From contig CM067314.1 of the NCBI GenBank assembly GCA_034231615.1, positions 12,725,881 to 12,789,880 of the forward strand: a DNA stretch of 64,000 nucleotides, in the 5' to 3' direction. Below the pieces are notes generated by a model. It did not search any database. It had not been told where the DNA came from and worked only from the letters and a program-made list of their open reading frames with translations. Position numbers and translations under genes: made by a program. Source of the stretch: Meghimatium bilineatum. Its lineage: Eukaryota; Mollusca; Gastropoda; Stylommatophora; Philomycidae. Positions 53,895-64,000 of the stretch are shown in pieces (within the stretch, counting starts at the first letter, position 1; the number at the start of each line of letters is the position of its first letter).

Positions 53895-54025
53895 ATTTAT
53901 AGAAGATAAGTGATCTACGACTTCCATTTGTAGAAGTTAAGTGATCTGAGACTTTCATTTGTAGAAGTTAAGTTATCTACGACTCGGATTTGTAGAAGTT
54001 AAATTATCTGCGACTCATTTTTTTA
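53895..54025. repeat. 36-bp tandem repeat, about 4 copies
   Basis: Unit TTTGTAGAAGTTAAGTGATC plus TACGACTTCCA, diverged. Confidence 0.75.
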
Positions 54026-54060
54026 AATGTCTTTGTAATGGGGGTAAAAGGAATTCAATC

Positions 54061-54170
54061 AAGAATAGAATAGAATAGAATAGAATAGAATAGAATAGAA
54101 TAGAATAGAATAGAATAGAATAGAATAGAATAGAATAGAATAGAATAGATGAGAATAGAATAGAATAGAA
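54061..54170. repeat. (ATAGA)n microsatellite
   Basis: About 21 copies of AGAAT/ATAGA, one interruption near 54149. Confidence 0.96.
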
Positions 54171-54179
54171 ATAAAGAAT

Positions 54180-54858
54180 CAACAGTAATATCAAGAATCG
54201 ATTTGTCAGTTTAATATCAAGAATCGATTTGTCAGTTTAATATCAAGAATCGATTTGTCAGTTTAATATCAAGAATCGATTTGTCAGTTTAATATCAAGA
54301 ATCGATTTGTCAGTTTAATATAAAGAATCGATTTCTCAGTTTAATATCAAGAATCGATTTGTCAGTTTAATATAAAGAATCGATTTCTCAGTTTAATAGC
54401 AAGAATCGATTTGTCAGTATACTATCAAGAACCGATTTGCCAGTTTAATATCAAGACTCGATTTGTCAGTATGCTATCAAGAATCGATTTGCCAGCAACA
54501 AGAATAGATGTGTCAGTATATTATCAAGAATCGATTTGTCAGTAACAAGAATAGATTTGTCAGTATACAATTAAGAATCGATTTGCCAGTATAATATCAG
54601 AAATTGATTTGTCAGTATACTATTAAGAACTGAGTTGCCAGTAACAAGAATAGATTTGCCACTAACAAGAATAGATTTGTTAGTATACTATCAAGATTCG
54701 ATGTGCCAGTTTAATATCAAGAATCGATTTGTCAGAATACTATCAAGAATCGATTTGTCAGTTTAATATCAAGAATCGATTTGTCAATTTAATATCAAGA
54801 ATCGATTTGTCAATTTAATATCAAGAATCGATTTGTCAGTATAATATCAAGAATCGAC
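54180..54858. repeat. 26-bp minisatellite, about 26 units, degenerate centre
   Basis: Unit ATATCAAGAATCGATTTGTC plus AGTTTA, period 26. The outer parts are nearly identical. The middle (54440-54720) has deletions and variant CAGTAACAAGAATAGATTT units. Contains ATCGAT. Confidence 0.92.
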
Positions 54859-55425
54859 CATGAATCCACTTCTCTTTACAAATGTTTTTAATAATTGTAT
54901 TTCTGTTATATCTACTGGTTGTTCAACTTTTGACGTGAGACCCATAGTTTAACTTGGTTTAACTTAGTTTAACTTACATGACTCTTGGTTGTGGGCTATA
55001 TCAAGATATCTGGGTATGTTAATTTCAATCATATTTAGCTCTTAAATTTAACTCTTAAATTAAGCTCTAAAATTTAACGATATAATTCTATTTTTATACG
55101 TTTGTGCGTATTATCTATTGAATATATTCTTCAGTTTTGTACAGCTATCAGAGTATCCCGTGAGAGAGAAACGAATAAAATATCGGTTGGATAAATTTTA
55201 TTTTTATCACAAAATGAATACATTTTGAATGTTTTTTCTGGATATCAAGTAGAAAGGCAAGGTGAAAAACAATATAAATATCTGTAGTAACTCGTAACAT
55301 TAAACTAATTGGTGTGACACTGAAAATTGTGAATATATTCACATACATAAGTAGTATCACATACTATCACAAAATGTCACCGTTGATAATTAAATGTACA
55401 CAAGGAACGCCAAGGCAAGCAGAAA
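54859..55425. other. AT-rich spacer
   Basis: Short local duplications of TTTAACTT/TAAATT around 54945-55080. No gene. Confidence 0.5.
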
Positions 55426-55429
55426 TTTC

Positions 55430-55790
55430 GACAGACTACGTAAATGTGTGGCATAGAACTGATATTAACCTATAATCTAAGCTGAAAGTCTACAGAGCAG
55501 TGATACTTCCAGTGTTGTCATACCCTGGTGAAACATGGAATAAGTATAGACGACATGTGAGGAAGTTCAATTACTTTCATGCTATTTGTCTCAGAAAAAT
55601 TATAAACATCAGATGGCAGGACAGATTTTTGGATTCCACTGTTCTTGACAGATGTTGTCCTCTGCATTGACACTATTCTGATAGTCATAGATTCTTTGGG
55701 CCAGTCATGCATGCCAGAATATCGCCTACCAAAGACACTCCTCAATGAGGACATTCAAAAGGTAATACGTATTTTGGGGGACCAGGATAA
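55430..55790 (+). mobile_element. LINE family C-like RT tail
   Basis: Reads KVYRAVILPVLSYPGETWN, RRHVRKFNYFHAICLRKIIN, IRWQDRFLDSTVLDRC and, after a shift, MPEYRLPKTLLNED. These align with HARKLNHFH.TCLRKLLNI.W.D and MP..RLPK..LYGEL of family C. Several defects. Confidence 0.72.
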
Positions 55791-55794
55791 TAAT

Positions 55795-56100
55795 CAGTGA
55801 GAGATAATAAGAGTAAGTGGGGAGGGAGAGATTGAGGGAACGTAAATGGGGACGCATAGAGTAAGGGAAAGTGAGCGAGGATGAAGATAATGAGGGAAAG
55901 TTAGTGGGTATAAAAAAAGAGTATGGAAAAGTGATTGGGTATGGAGAGAGTGAGTGGGTATGGAAGGAGTGAGTGGGTATGGAGAGAGTGAGAGAGAGCG
56001 AGGGACAGAAGTATAGCGAGGAATAGATAAAATAAAAATCTGAATTTGAGATAGAGGTTGGTTAGTGACAAATAGAACGCGAGAACACATGAGAAAATGC
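55795..56100. repeat. Degenerate G/A-rich tandem repeat
   Basis: GAGTGAGTGGGTATGGAGAG-like units of about 23 bp; purine-rich throughout. Spurious S/L/P-rich frames lie on the minus strand. 56100-56549 has nothing else recognised. Confidence 0.7.
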
Positions 56101-56557
56101 ACTGAAGAGTAACGTAATCTCCACTCATAAATCTCAACTATAAAATTGCTTTGAAAGAAAGTTTCCGGAACTATATAAACTTGCCTACATGCAGACTATA
56201 TAGAGAACACTACAGATCGGTTTTACGGGAGAATGTGCGACATTTGGAGGCTGTTACATCGGACTGGAAGTGGAGATTTGTATAAAGAATGAATCAAGAT
56301 GAAAGACAACCCTTGGCGTTCTTTGGTAGTTGGGTTAACGGTATAAATAAATGAAGCTAGCTATAAATGTTATTGGATGTTAAACAACACGGAGAAAGAG
56401 TTATGTGAACATGAGTAAATGTGAAAGAAAAGTTATGTGAACATGAGTAAATGTATGCTAAAACGTGTCCGTCGATTTGTATAAGGTATGTTGGCTGATT
56501 GGAAACCAGCGTTCTAAAATCACATTTGAGTTTCCGCAAGGTTTTAATTGATAGGTT

Positions 56558-56770
56558 CAGTGCCGGATTTACCCAATAAGCTAAACAAGCTATAGCTTAG
56601 GGTCCCCACCTTCTTGGGGGCCCTCAACATTTTTTATATTTCACTATCTATATATTCTTAATCGTTAAAGGGCCCCATATCTCAAATAGCTTATGGTCCC
56701 ATATCTCAAATAGCTTAGGATCCTATATCTCGAATAGCTTAGGGCCCTAACAAATCTAAATCCCGCACTG
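56558..56770. mobile_element. hAT MITE, 213 bp, perfect 8-bp duplication
   Basis: Ends CAGTGCCGGATTTA and TAAATCCCGCACTG are 14-bp inverted repeats with one mismatch. GATAGGTT stands on both sides (56550-56557 and 56771-56778). The interior has GGGGGCCCT and a threefold TATCTCAAATAGCTTA repeat. No coding capacity. A different family from the MITE at 49705. Confidence 0.94.
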
Positions 56771-56778
56771 GATAGGTT

Positions 56779-57505
56779 TAAACTTTGTGCCTTCCTTGCT
56801 CAAGTGATTTTTCACAAACTGGTCATACTTATGAAGACCTGTCATACGAAAACACACAGATGTACTTTCTTTTAATATTTTTATTTGAGGTAAATACACC
56901 CCCCCCCCTCCTCCTTACCTTCAGGAAAACGTATTTACGGTCCTGCGTGAGGATTTATATCGGCAGGCAGACTATGATAGAGGTTGCATACAAACGGAGA
57001 AATATTGAAATGACGGATGAATAAATACCAAGTTGAAAGGTAATCTGAGAGAGAAGGTCAGATGAGATCAGAAATGGCAGGGTTGAAACCTGAACTTTTT
57101 CCTCAGAATTATGACTTTTTTTCCATCATGTTTAGTGGTTACATAGTTACTTGTTATGAACAAGTGCCATCGCACTCATGTAAGACGTTTTGTGCTCAAT
57201 CTCCCCTAGTTGATGACGAAGTACACGCTATTGATAATTCAAGTGGCTCACTGGTTGTCCCGTGACAAAACATTAATATAAGAACTGTGAGCTTATTGAA
57301 GAGCATCCTTTTAGAATGTTTCATTTACCTTATCTCGTTAATTGAGTGATTTTCATTGACTGTGTACATGAATTATACACAGCGACAAATGAAAAATTAC
57401 AGAAAATATCAAATGTCATTTTATAAGGCTGATTTCCAGTGAGACTACATGTCTTATATTAACGCGCAGTCCTGGCTAACTAATTTTCTCATTAATTACT
57501 TACAC
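56779..57505. other. Spacer
   Basis: C-run at about 56900. Open frames at 56785-57024 and 57062-57265 are short and unrecognised. Confidence 0.45.
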
Positions 57506-57516
57506 GTAGCGGATGT

Positions 57517-57793
57517 CTTCTCTTCTGCGTTCGTTCTCAAACTCCTGCATATTAGCAGGATGTAGTCCGGAGAACGGAATGCATTGTGTCATGGTTTACA
57601 GCATTGCTGCGATACATGCGCCTTTCGACCTGACATATCCGACCTCAGATTGGCTTTGGGTCACTGACCCTATATGGGATGGGACAGCCAACTCCATCTC
57701 ATAACCTCCTTAGTCGCCTCTTACGACATGCGTGGAATGTAAACAGTGATGCTATTCTTTGCTCCCCTTTCGGGCCCCGGCAACACGCGGGCG
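57517..57793 (-). mobile_element. SINE S1b, 277 bp, with 11-bp duplication
   Basis: Perfect GTAGCGGATGT on both sides (57506-57516 and 57794-57804). All S1b landmarks are present in minus sense, tail CTTCTCTTCTGCG on the left. Confidence 0.94.
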
Positions 57794-57954
57794 GTAGCGG
57801 ATGTTATGTAAACAAGACGAACATACAGGATGAAAAGCCTGAAGCCTGGTTCTTGACAATACAGACATGCGATAAGAACCACAACAAAGATTCAGATCTG
57901 ATGATTGTATTTATTTTCTTGATTTTGGTTGGTCACTACTTATAAAGAAACAAG

Positions 57955-58137
57955 AGGAAGACCTAAAAGACAATTCTTAAGGAAGGGGAATTAATAGGAT
58001 GTAAGACCCTCCAGGAACTAAAGCTGCAGGCAGCGGACTGCATCATATGGAGATCCAAAACTTCTGCCCAATGTGTCGCTTGCGGCACGAAAGGAACAAA
58101 CAAACTAACTAACTAACTAACAAACTAACTAACTAAC

Positions 58138-58172
<35 letters not shown>

Positions 58173-58225
58173 TTAATTAACTAACTAACTAACTAACTAA
58201 CTAACAAACAAACTAACTAACTAAC

Positions 58226-58265
<40 letters not shown>

Positions 58266-58347
58266 CAACCGACCGCCTGACCGACCGACCGACCGACCAA
58301 CCAACTAACTAACTAACTGCTTATATACTTTCTGTCGTCAATGTCGA
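57955..58347 (+). mobile_element. LINE 3' end (H2 type), copy 2, with (AACT)n tail
   Basis: Encodes RGRPKRQFLRKGN-like and, after shifts, ELKLQAADCIIWRSKTSAQC, GTKGTN, then AACTAACTAACT to about 58265, a CCGACCGACC patch, and TGCTTATATACTTTCTGTCG. The right part is duplicated in tandem (next entry). Confidence 0.8.
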
Positions 58348-58348
58348 G

Positions 58349-58465
58349 GGGGAATTAATAGGTTGTAAGACCATCCAGGAACTAAAGCTGCAGGCAGCGG
58401 ACCGCATCATATGGAGAACCAAAACTTCTGCCCTATGTGTCGCGTGCGGCACGAAAGGAACAAAC

Positions 58466-58513
<48 letters not shown>

Positions 58514-58664
58514 AAACTAACTAACTAACAAACTAACTAACTAACTAACTAACTACCTAACTAACTAACCTAACTAACTAACTAACCAACCGACCGACCA
58601 ACCGACCGACCGACCAACTAACTAACTAACTAACTGCTTATATACTTTCTGTCGTCAATGTCGA
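58349..58664 (+). repeat. Tandem duplicate of the preceding LINE end
   Basis: GGGGAATTAATAGG begins at 57985 and again at 58349. Both segments run through the same RT-tail codons, (AACT)n, a (CCGA)n patch and GCTTATATACTTTCTGTCGT. The duplicate starts directly after GTCAATGTCGA of the first, so this is a segmental duplication (units of about 363 and 316 bp) and not a second insertion. Confidence 0.88.
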
Positions 58665-59389
58665 CCAACGAAATTCAGAAAAATAATCGAAAACAATTTA
58701 TGGAGACTTGCTACAATTCTGTTTGTAGATTTTCACTGTTATTAGCCAGGACTGATGTGAAAGCAGAACCAGAAACAAGAACGAAGAGGATCAACATTCC
58801 AGACAGGCGAAGCAGAAGAAACATACAGCAGAATCAAGTTGAAAGACATAAAATGAATAGATACATGTATACATTTCTTATACATAAATAAACATCAGAT
58901 AAAATTGAGACTTGAGAAAATCTGATTAGACAATGCAGGGAAGTTACTCTAAATACGTTAAGGTGATGGCGAGTTGTCTTTCAGAGTTATCTCGTGACAC
59001 TTGGGGGAAAAATCTCTTAAGTTTGAACTTGAGTTGAGATAAGAGTGTTTCAGATTGTAAATGGACCTGTGCGGACATGTCCAGCTAAGCATTCATTCAT
59101 CGATTGATTCCAGAGACAATCAAAGACAGGTAGTCTAGCATACTGATGATCAGACGTCTGCAAAGCAGTAATGAAATTTCATTGGAAAATGCACCGTCAA
59201 AATAGCGGTAATGGAATTCAGAGAGAAAATTTAGTGAAAAACGGCGGTAATGAAATTCTTGGGTATATGTAGTCAGCATAGTAGTGATGGAATTCAAGGG
59301 CGCACAGAGTTATTCAAGAGGAGATGTGTAGTCAGCTGTAGTCAGAAATATAGCATCGAACATGGCATTAATAATAGCAAGATTAGGTA
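58665..59389. other. Spacer
   Basis: GGTAATGGAATTC-like short repeats at about 59205-59300. A plus frame at 58658-58891 (77 codons) is unrecognised. Confidence 0.45.
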
Positions 59390-59575
59390 TTAGGTATGTT
59401 GATTATCCTCTTCGCACACCGGACACATCAGAAAGTGTTCAGATCTTCGCTTCAGTAAATATCTCAGGGTATAACTGCTGACAGTTCCGGTTCTATGTTG
59501 GTTCACTGCTCTTTGAGCTTTTTTGTCTGGGTGTTCTCTACGGGCCACGCCCATCTTCACTCCCAATTCGCGCAA
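59390..59575 (-). other. Short frame resembling a LINE C-terminus
   Basis: The minus strand reads AVNQHRTGTVSSYTLRYLLK then RRSEHFLMCPVCEEDNQHT. The HRTG... then CPVC pattern resembles the tail of RNase H LINEs (RTGH...MCPCG...), but the match is weak. Confidence 0.3.
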
Positions 59576-59815
59576 TCTCGATATTTACTCATGCTAATTT
59601 AACTCAAAATCCTCTGATCGTGAGGACTCACGAAGAGCAATGAGTATGTCTGCTCAGTCCACAGGCTGACCATCTGTTGTAGGGCGAGGCAAGCTACCAC
59701 TTATAATTATAATTATTAAAAAATTATAATAATTTATAATTATTATTATTAAAGATAAGTTTAGCATGATATTGGTGACTAGTGAAGCCAAATAAGATCC
59801 CACGAATACCCGGTT

Positions 59816-60410
59816 AAAAGGTCACAAACTTGAAGAAGTTATACCCTTCACCTTTCTCGAGTCCCAAGTTTGTGATGATGGAAGATCGAGAAATGAGATT
59901 GGGCTAAGACTCAAGACGGCGATGGCTGCCATGGCAAGGTTGAATATGATGCTGAAAAAGTAAGATTTTTACAGTAAAAATCAATCTATTCAGGTCGCTA
60001 GTGCTAAGCATGCTTTTATACAGATGTGAAAGTTGGACACACAATGCAGACACGGAAAGATGGTTTCAGACTTTTGAAAACAAGTGCTACAGAAAGTTTG
60101 TTAAGAATTAGCTATATAGAACACAAAACAAATATATTTATCCGGCAGCAAATAAACAAATTGCAAGTTATAAAGAACCATTTTTGGCAGTGGTAAAAAC
60201 GGTGTAAATATATATTGTTTGGACATGCAACGAGACACGACTCACTGTCTAGAATTTACTTTACAAGGAACAGTCGTTGGTGGAGGGAGAAGGGAAACAG
60301 CACAGACAATCCTGGATTGAAAACATCAAGGAATAGTGTGTGCGTGAACAAACAATCCTGGATTGAAAACATCAAGGAATAGTGTGTGCGTGAACAGACA
60401 TATAGAACTA
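59816..60410 (+). mobile_element. LINE family M, 3' end, decayed
   Basis: Reads LEEVIPFTFLESQVCDDGRS, EIGLRLKTAMAAMARLN, then heavily shifted equivalents of LLYRCESWT.., FENKCYRKFVKN.., LFGHATRHDSL.., LQGTVVGGGRRETAQ.. and WIENIKE. The last 47 bp (CAATCCTGGATTGAAAAC..) occur twice in tandem (60310-60400). An old copy of a very common RTE-like tail. Confidence 0.78.
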
Positions 60411-60564
60411 TATAGACATATAGAACAAGATTATATATAGAACTAATTTCCGCTGGAAGATTGTAGATAGAACAGCATGTGGCTGGAAAATTATAAATAT
60501 ATAATCGATTTGTTGTTTATAGATTGTAAATAGATAAAAATTTTGGGCTATAATATTATTAAAA

Positions 60565-61045
60565 GATACACATTGTAGACATGACGTTGTGAACACATTG
60601 TAGACATGAACTTGTGGACACATTGTAGACATGAAGTTGTGAACACATTGTAGACATGACGTTGTGAACACATTGTAGACATGAACTTGTGGACACATTG
60701 TAGACATGAAGTTGTGAACACATTGTAGACATGAACTTGTGAACACATTGTAGACACGAAGTTGTGAACACATTGTAGACATGAACTTGTGGACACATTG
60801 TAGACATGAAGTCGTGAACACATTGTAGACATGAACCTGTGGACACATTGTAGACATGAAGTTGTGAACATATTGTAGACATGAAGTTGTGGACACATTG
60901 TAGACATGAAGGTGTGGACACATTGTAGACATGAACTTGTGGACACATTGTAGACATGAAGTTGTGAACATATTGCAGACATGAAGTTGTGGACAAGTAG
61001 ACATGAAGTTGTGAACATATTGTAGACATGAAGTTGTGAACAGAA
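60565..61045. repeat. 25-bp minisatellite, about 19 copies
   Basis: Unit CATTGTAGACATGAAGTTGT plus GAACA, period 25. Variants (AAGTT/AACTT/GACGT, GAACA/GGACA) alternate. The minus strand lacks stops in all frames, giving three overlapping open frames of 156-198 codons that are artefacts. Confidence 0.94.
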
Positions 61046-61189
61046 GTTTATAGATAGAAATGACTGTAAATAAAAGACTGAGTTTATAATTTTATGTTTG
61101 TTTTGTTTATGTGTTTGGAACACATGAATTACGAACGCTTTTCCTTCCTATGTAGAATGGGGTGGTTTCTGAAGTGCTTTATACCATAC

Positions 61190-61378
61190 CCAGATGACTC
61201 CATACAGATCAGCCATCGACCATAGTCCCAGAAGACTATACAGATAAGACCATCAACCATAATCCCAAAAGACTCCAAACAGATAAGACCATCGACCATA
61301 GTCCCAGAAGACTATACAGATAAGACCATCGACCATAATCCCAAAAGACTCCATACAGATAAGACCATCAACCATAGT
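61190..61378. repeat. 37-bp tandem repeat, about 5 copies
   Basis: Unit ACCATCGACCATAGTCCCAG plus AAGACTATACAGATAAG, with an alternating AATCCCAAAAGACTCCA variant. Confidence 0.9.
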
Positions 61379-61487
61379 CATGTCTGGAGCTCATCGGATG
61401 TACAATACTGAGTTATCCGAATGTTGCATTGCAACGGGAAACGCAATTGCAGAAATGAACTGTTGTCGTGCTTCCACAAAAAGAAAG

Positions 61488-62110
61488 GTTGGTTGGTTGG
61501 TTGGTTGGTTGCTGATCCAGCGGTCCATGGGCTCATGCCCTTTGACCCAATGTCATTAAATGGCATTATATTGCTGGGAGTCTGTGAATTTTCGGTCCAC
61601 CCGCGCCAGAGCCTGAGAATAACTATCACACCTCCAAGAAGGTAATTTTCAACCTATGCACTGCTCCCAGTACTGCAGCCAAGATAGGGTTCACTGTGAT
61701 CATTCTCCGCCACCAATTGACTACTGGTTATGCCGAACTTCTCTATTGCTCCAGGCATGCAACCAAATGTTCAAGTCAAAAGGATTGTCACGTGCTGAGT
61801 CACTGTGCCTCTATGATGGGTCTCATCCATAGGAAAAAAAAGTGCTGCCAGTTTCCTCATCCCCATTGCTGCACAGTACATCTCTGGCTCCCTCCCAACC
61901 ACAGAGTTATACACATATTCAAGTAAACATGAAACACATTTCAACAACAAAATAAAAGCATAATTGTATAGATGACGTGCCATGAAGTTTCTATAAGGAG
62001 ATAACCTCAATATAACGGCATGTCATCTACTAAGGTTTTCTGTTGCATGGGTGGTCTGTCTAGTGGGCCATTGGTGAGACCCACAGACGCAAACACATGC
62101 GTGGTTTTTC
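61488..62110 (-). mobile_element. Retroposon B, copy 3
   Basis: Strong match to 28664-29293 in reverse: (GGTT)n start, CTGATCCAGCGGTCCATGGG, AACTATCACACCTCCAAGAA, CCAGGCATGCAACCAAATGT, TAGATGACGTGCCATGAAG, GGTGAGACCCACAGACGC. Ends in A/C-rich sequence just before the next SINE. Confidence 0.87.
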
Positions 62111-62130
62111 TGATAGATAATATGTTCTCT

Positions 62131-62409
62131 TCTTCTTTTTCTTCTGCGTTCGTTCTCAAACTCCTGCATAGCAGGATGTAGTCCGGAGAACGGAATGCGT
62201 TGTGTCATGGTTTACAGCATTGCTGCCATATCTGCGCCATTCGGCCTGACACATCCGACTTCAGCAAGGCTTTGGGTCACTGACCCTATATGGGATGGGA
62301 CAGCCAACTCCATCCCATAACCTCCTTAGTCGCCTTTTACGACATGCGTGGAAGGTAAACACTGTTGCTATTATTTGCTCCCCTTTTGGGCCCCGGCAAC
62401 ACACGGGCG
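62131..62409 (-). mobile_element. SINE S1b, 279 bp, with 11-bp duplication
   Basis: Perfect ATATGTTCTCT on both sides (62120-62130 and 62410-62420). Close to the copies at 25317 and 57517. Confidence 0.94.
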
Positions 62410-62507
62410 ATATGTTCTCTGATAGGTCACCTTCCACACGAGGAACCTCCCACAATATTGGCACTTCATGTCTTGAGCGTTTACTTTTGTATAATAATGT
62501 ATCCGAT

Positions 62508-63582
62508 TCGTAGACCAAGAAAAGGCATTAGACAGAGTAGACAGACAACAACTATGGAAAACACTATCAATATACGGAGTACCAGAACATTTAATCAACA
62601 TATGCAAGGGCATTTATGCAAATAGCCAATGTGCAGTAAGAACAAATGCAGGTGTGTCCAATAAGTTCCAAATTCAATCAGGAGTTCGCCAGAGTGTGTT
62701 CTATCCTCTCTACTTTTCATAACATATATCGACCACATCTGTAAACTAACAAGTACCAACGAAGAAGATAACATAAAAGACAAATTGAACGAACTACTCT
62801 TTGCAGACGACCAAGTACTAATAGCGACATCAGAAGAACAATTGCAAGACCATATGAACATACTCCACATAACATGTCAAAAATTCAACATGAAGATTAA
62901 TATTGAAAAGACTGAAATAATGGCAATAGCAAAGAAAGAAAGAAATATCACTATCTCCATCGATGATAAACACCTTAAACAAGTAAATGAGTTCACTTAC
63001 TTAGGAAGCATTATATCGAGTGAAGGGAAAACCAGTAAAGAGATACAAAATAGATGCAACAAAACATACCAGATCCTAGGACAGATGACACGCTTTTTCA
63101 AGAACAAAAATGTAAACATAGACACTAAAGTTGCATTATACAAGACTATTATTATTCCATCACTATGCTACCAGTGCCAAACCTGGACAATGACAGCAGA
63201 AGACAAAAGAAAAATAGTGACAACAGAAATGACATGTCTACGAAGAATACTCGGAGTGTCATTAAGAGATAGAATTAGAAACGATAACATCAGACAGATA
63301 ACCAAAACAATACCAGTATTGGAACACATCAAAAGACAACAGATCAAGTGGTTTTCACACGCTTCCAGACTACCGACATATAGCATGCCACAAATGGCCA
63401 TGACAAATAGACATAACGGTTATAAAGCCAGAGGCAGACCATGTAAAAGATGGATCACAGAAATCAAAGAAGCTACAGGAACAAGCTTACAAACAGCGCA
63501 CAAGAAGGCCATCTCCAGAGAACTCTTCCACCCCTGACGCTGCAAGGCAAACAAGGGACACAGCGCATAGATAGATAGATAG
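62508..63582 (+). mobile_element. LINE family G, copy 1: youngest and longest RT segment
   Basis: Bounded by the perfect 12-bp AATGTATCCGAT (62496-62507 and 63583-63594). It begins inside the RT: motif A as VDQEKALDRVD, then IYGVPEHLINICKGIYA, motif B GVRQ followed by a one-base deletion (near 62691) before VLSSLLF. Motif C is LLFADDQVLIATS, then INIEKTEIMAIAKK, FTYLGSIISSEGKTSKEIQN, IIIPSLCYQCQTWTM, MTCLRRILGVSLRDRIRN, ARGRPCKRWITEIKEATGTS, ending SRELFHP. The 250-codon frame from 62785 is uninterrupted. The tail is ATAGATAGATAGATA. A typical 5'-truncated, recent LINE insertion; not mobile by itself. Confidence 0.93.
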
Positions 63583-63594
63583 AATGTATCCGAT

Positions 63595-64000
63595 ACGTCT
63601 TTAGTAGAACTGTAGATTGAAGACATTTATATTGTAATATTGTATCTCCCTCGCATGTGTTTGTTACAATATATATTTTTTAAAATCTTCCTTTCATATG
63701 ACATGAAAAAAAACCACCATTTGATTATATCTAACGTTGACAATGACCTTTCTCTTTGCTTTGATCTCATTCAATACATGGGCATTAGCCATTTGACTGG
63801 TCTATGCGATTTCCATCATTCCACTATTAAAATAACATCTATACACTTGGCTAGTGAAGCAAGGCATAGCATAACACATTTATAATCAATGGGAGTAGAA
63901 CAAAAACGTCACTGAAAGAATCTGTTATTTTCATTCAAATGTGTTTTATTTCAGTAATATTAGTCGCCACCACATGTTTAATTATTTCCCTTGTCTATGT
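63595..64000. other. AT-rich spacer to window end
   Basis: No gene or element recognised. Confidence 0.45.

Noticed and set aside
60408-61123. Three minus-strand frames of 156-198 codons with repeated VHNFMSTMCPQ-like blocks
   Set aside because: Caused by a 25-bp stop-free minisatellite; not Cys/His zinc fingers.

Overview
This is an AT-rich piece of animal (metazoan) genome with no sign of prokaryotic or organellar gene organisation. The evidence is: dozens of decayed, 5'-truncated non-LTR retrotransposon (LINE) ends from about 15 families; short retroposons (SINEs) with exact target-site duplications; hAT and Tc1/mariner-type DNA elements; long minisatellites and microsatellites; a 100-N assembly gap; and one recognisable host-gene fragment, a synaptogyrin-like exon. 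The LINE mix (RTE/CR1-like endonuclease-RT tails, RNase H-bearing I/Jockey-like tails) is typical of molluscs and other lophotrochozoans. A mollusc is my best guess, but the species cannot be read from the sequence.

Layout. 0-6 kb: 16-bp satellite, SINE and hAT debris, a LINE tail sitting inside a minisatellite, and a long N/S-codon-like simple repeat. 6-15 kb: unclassified repeat R1, two opposed LINE tails, a 41-bp minisatellite, a Tc1-like transposase relic carrying an internal 37-bp array, and an RNase H LINE broken by retroposon B. 15-22 kb: LINE tails, a mosaic 44/40-bp satellite of about 1.9 kb, a two-subfamily 34-bp satellite and a (TATC)n block. 22.3-24.4 kb: the only host-gene signal, a minus-strand synaptogyrin-like coding segment with an upstream ATG and two CRE-like sites, split by a 40-bp minisatellite made from its own codons. 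24.4-35 kb: gap, SINEs, LINE tails, R1 copy 2 split by a LINE, and a GC-richer island of unknown nature. 35-43 kb: a second Tc1-like relic containing about 20 copies of a 44-bp array, then four or five LINE tails in the same orientation. 43-52 kb: two foldback elements with 13-bp duplications, a tail-to-tail SINE pair, and a hAT MITE with an 8-bp duplication. 52-64 kb: a SINE whose interior became a minisatellite, more LINE tails, a third hAT MITE, a 25-bp minisatellite, retroposon B, SINEs, and a young LINE insertion with a 12-bp duplication at the end.

I see no operating multigene system. The coherent and possibly new theme is that many minisatellites here have a unit that is a short piece of the element or exon they sit in: synaptogyrin codons, two Tc1 transposases, a SINE interior, a hAT MITE interior, repeat R1 and LINE ends. 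The window looks like a record of tandem amplification starting inside older functional sequence. All family calls are by eye from translated motifs; no database search was run.
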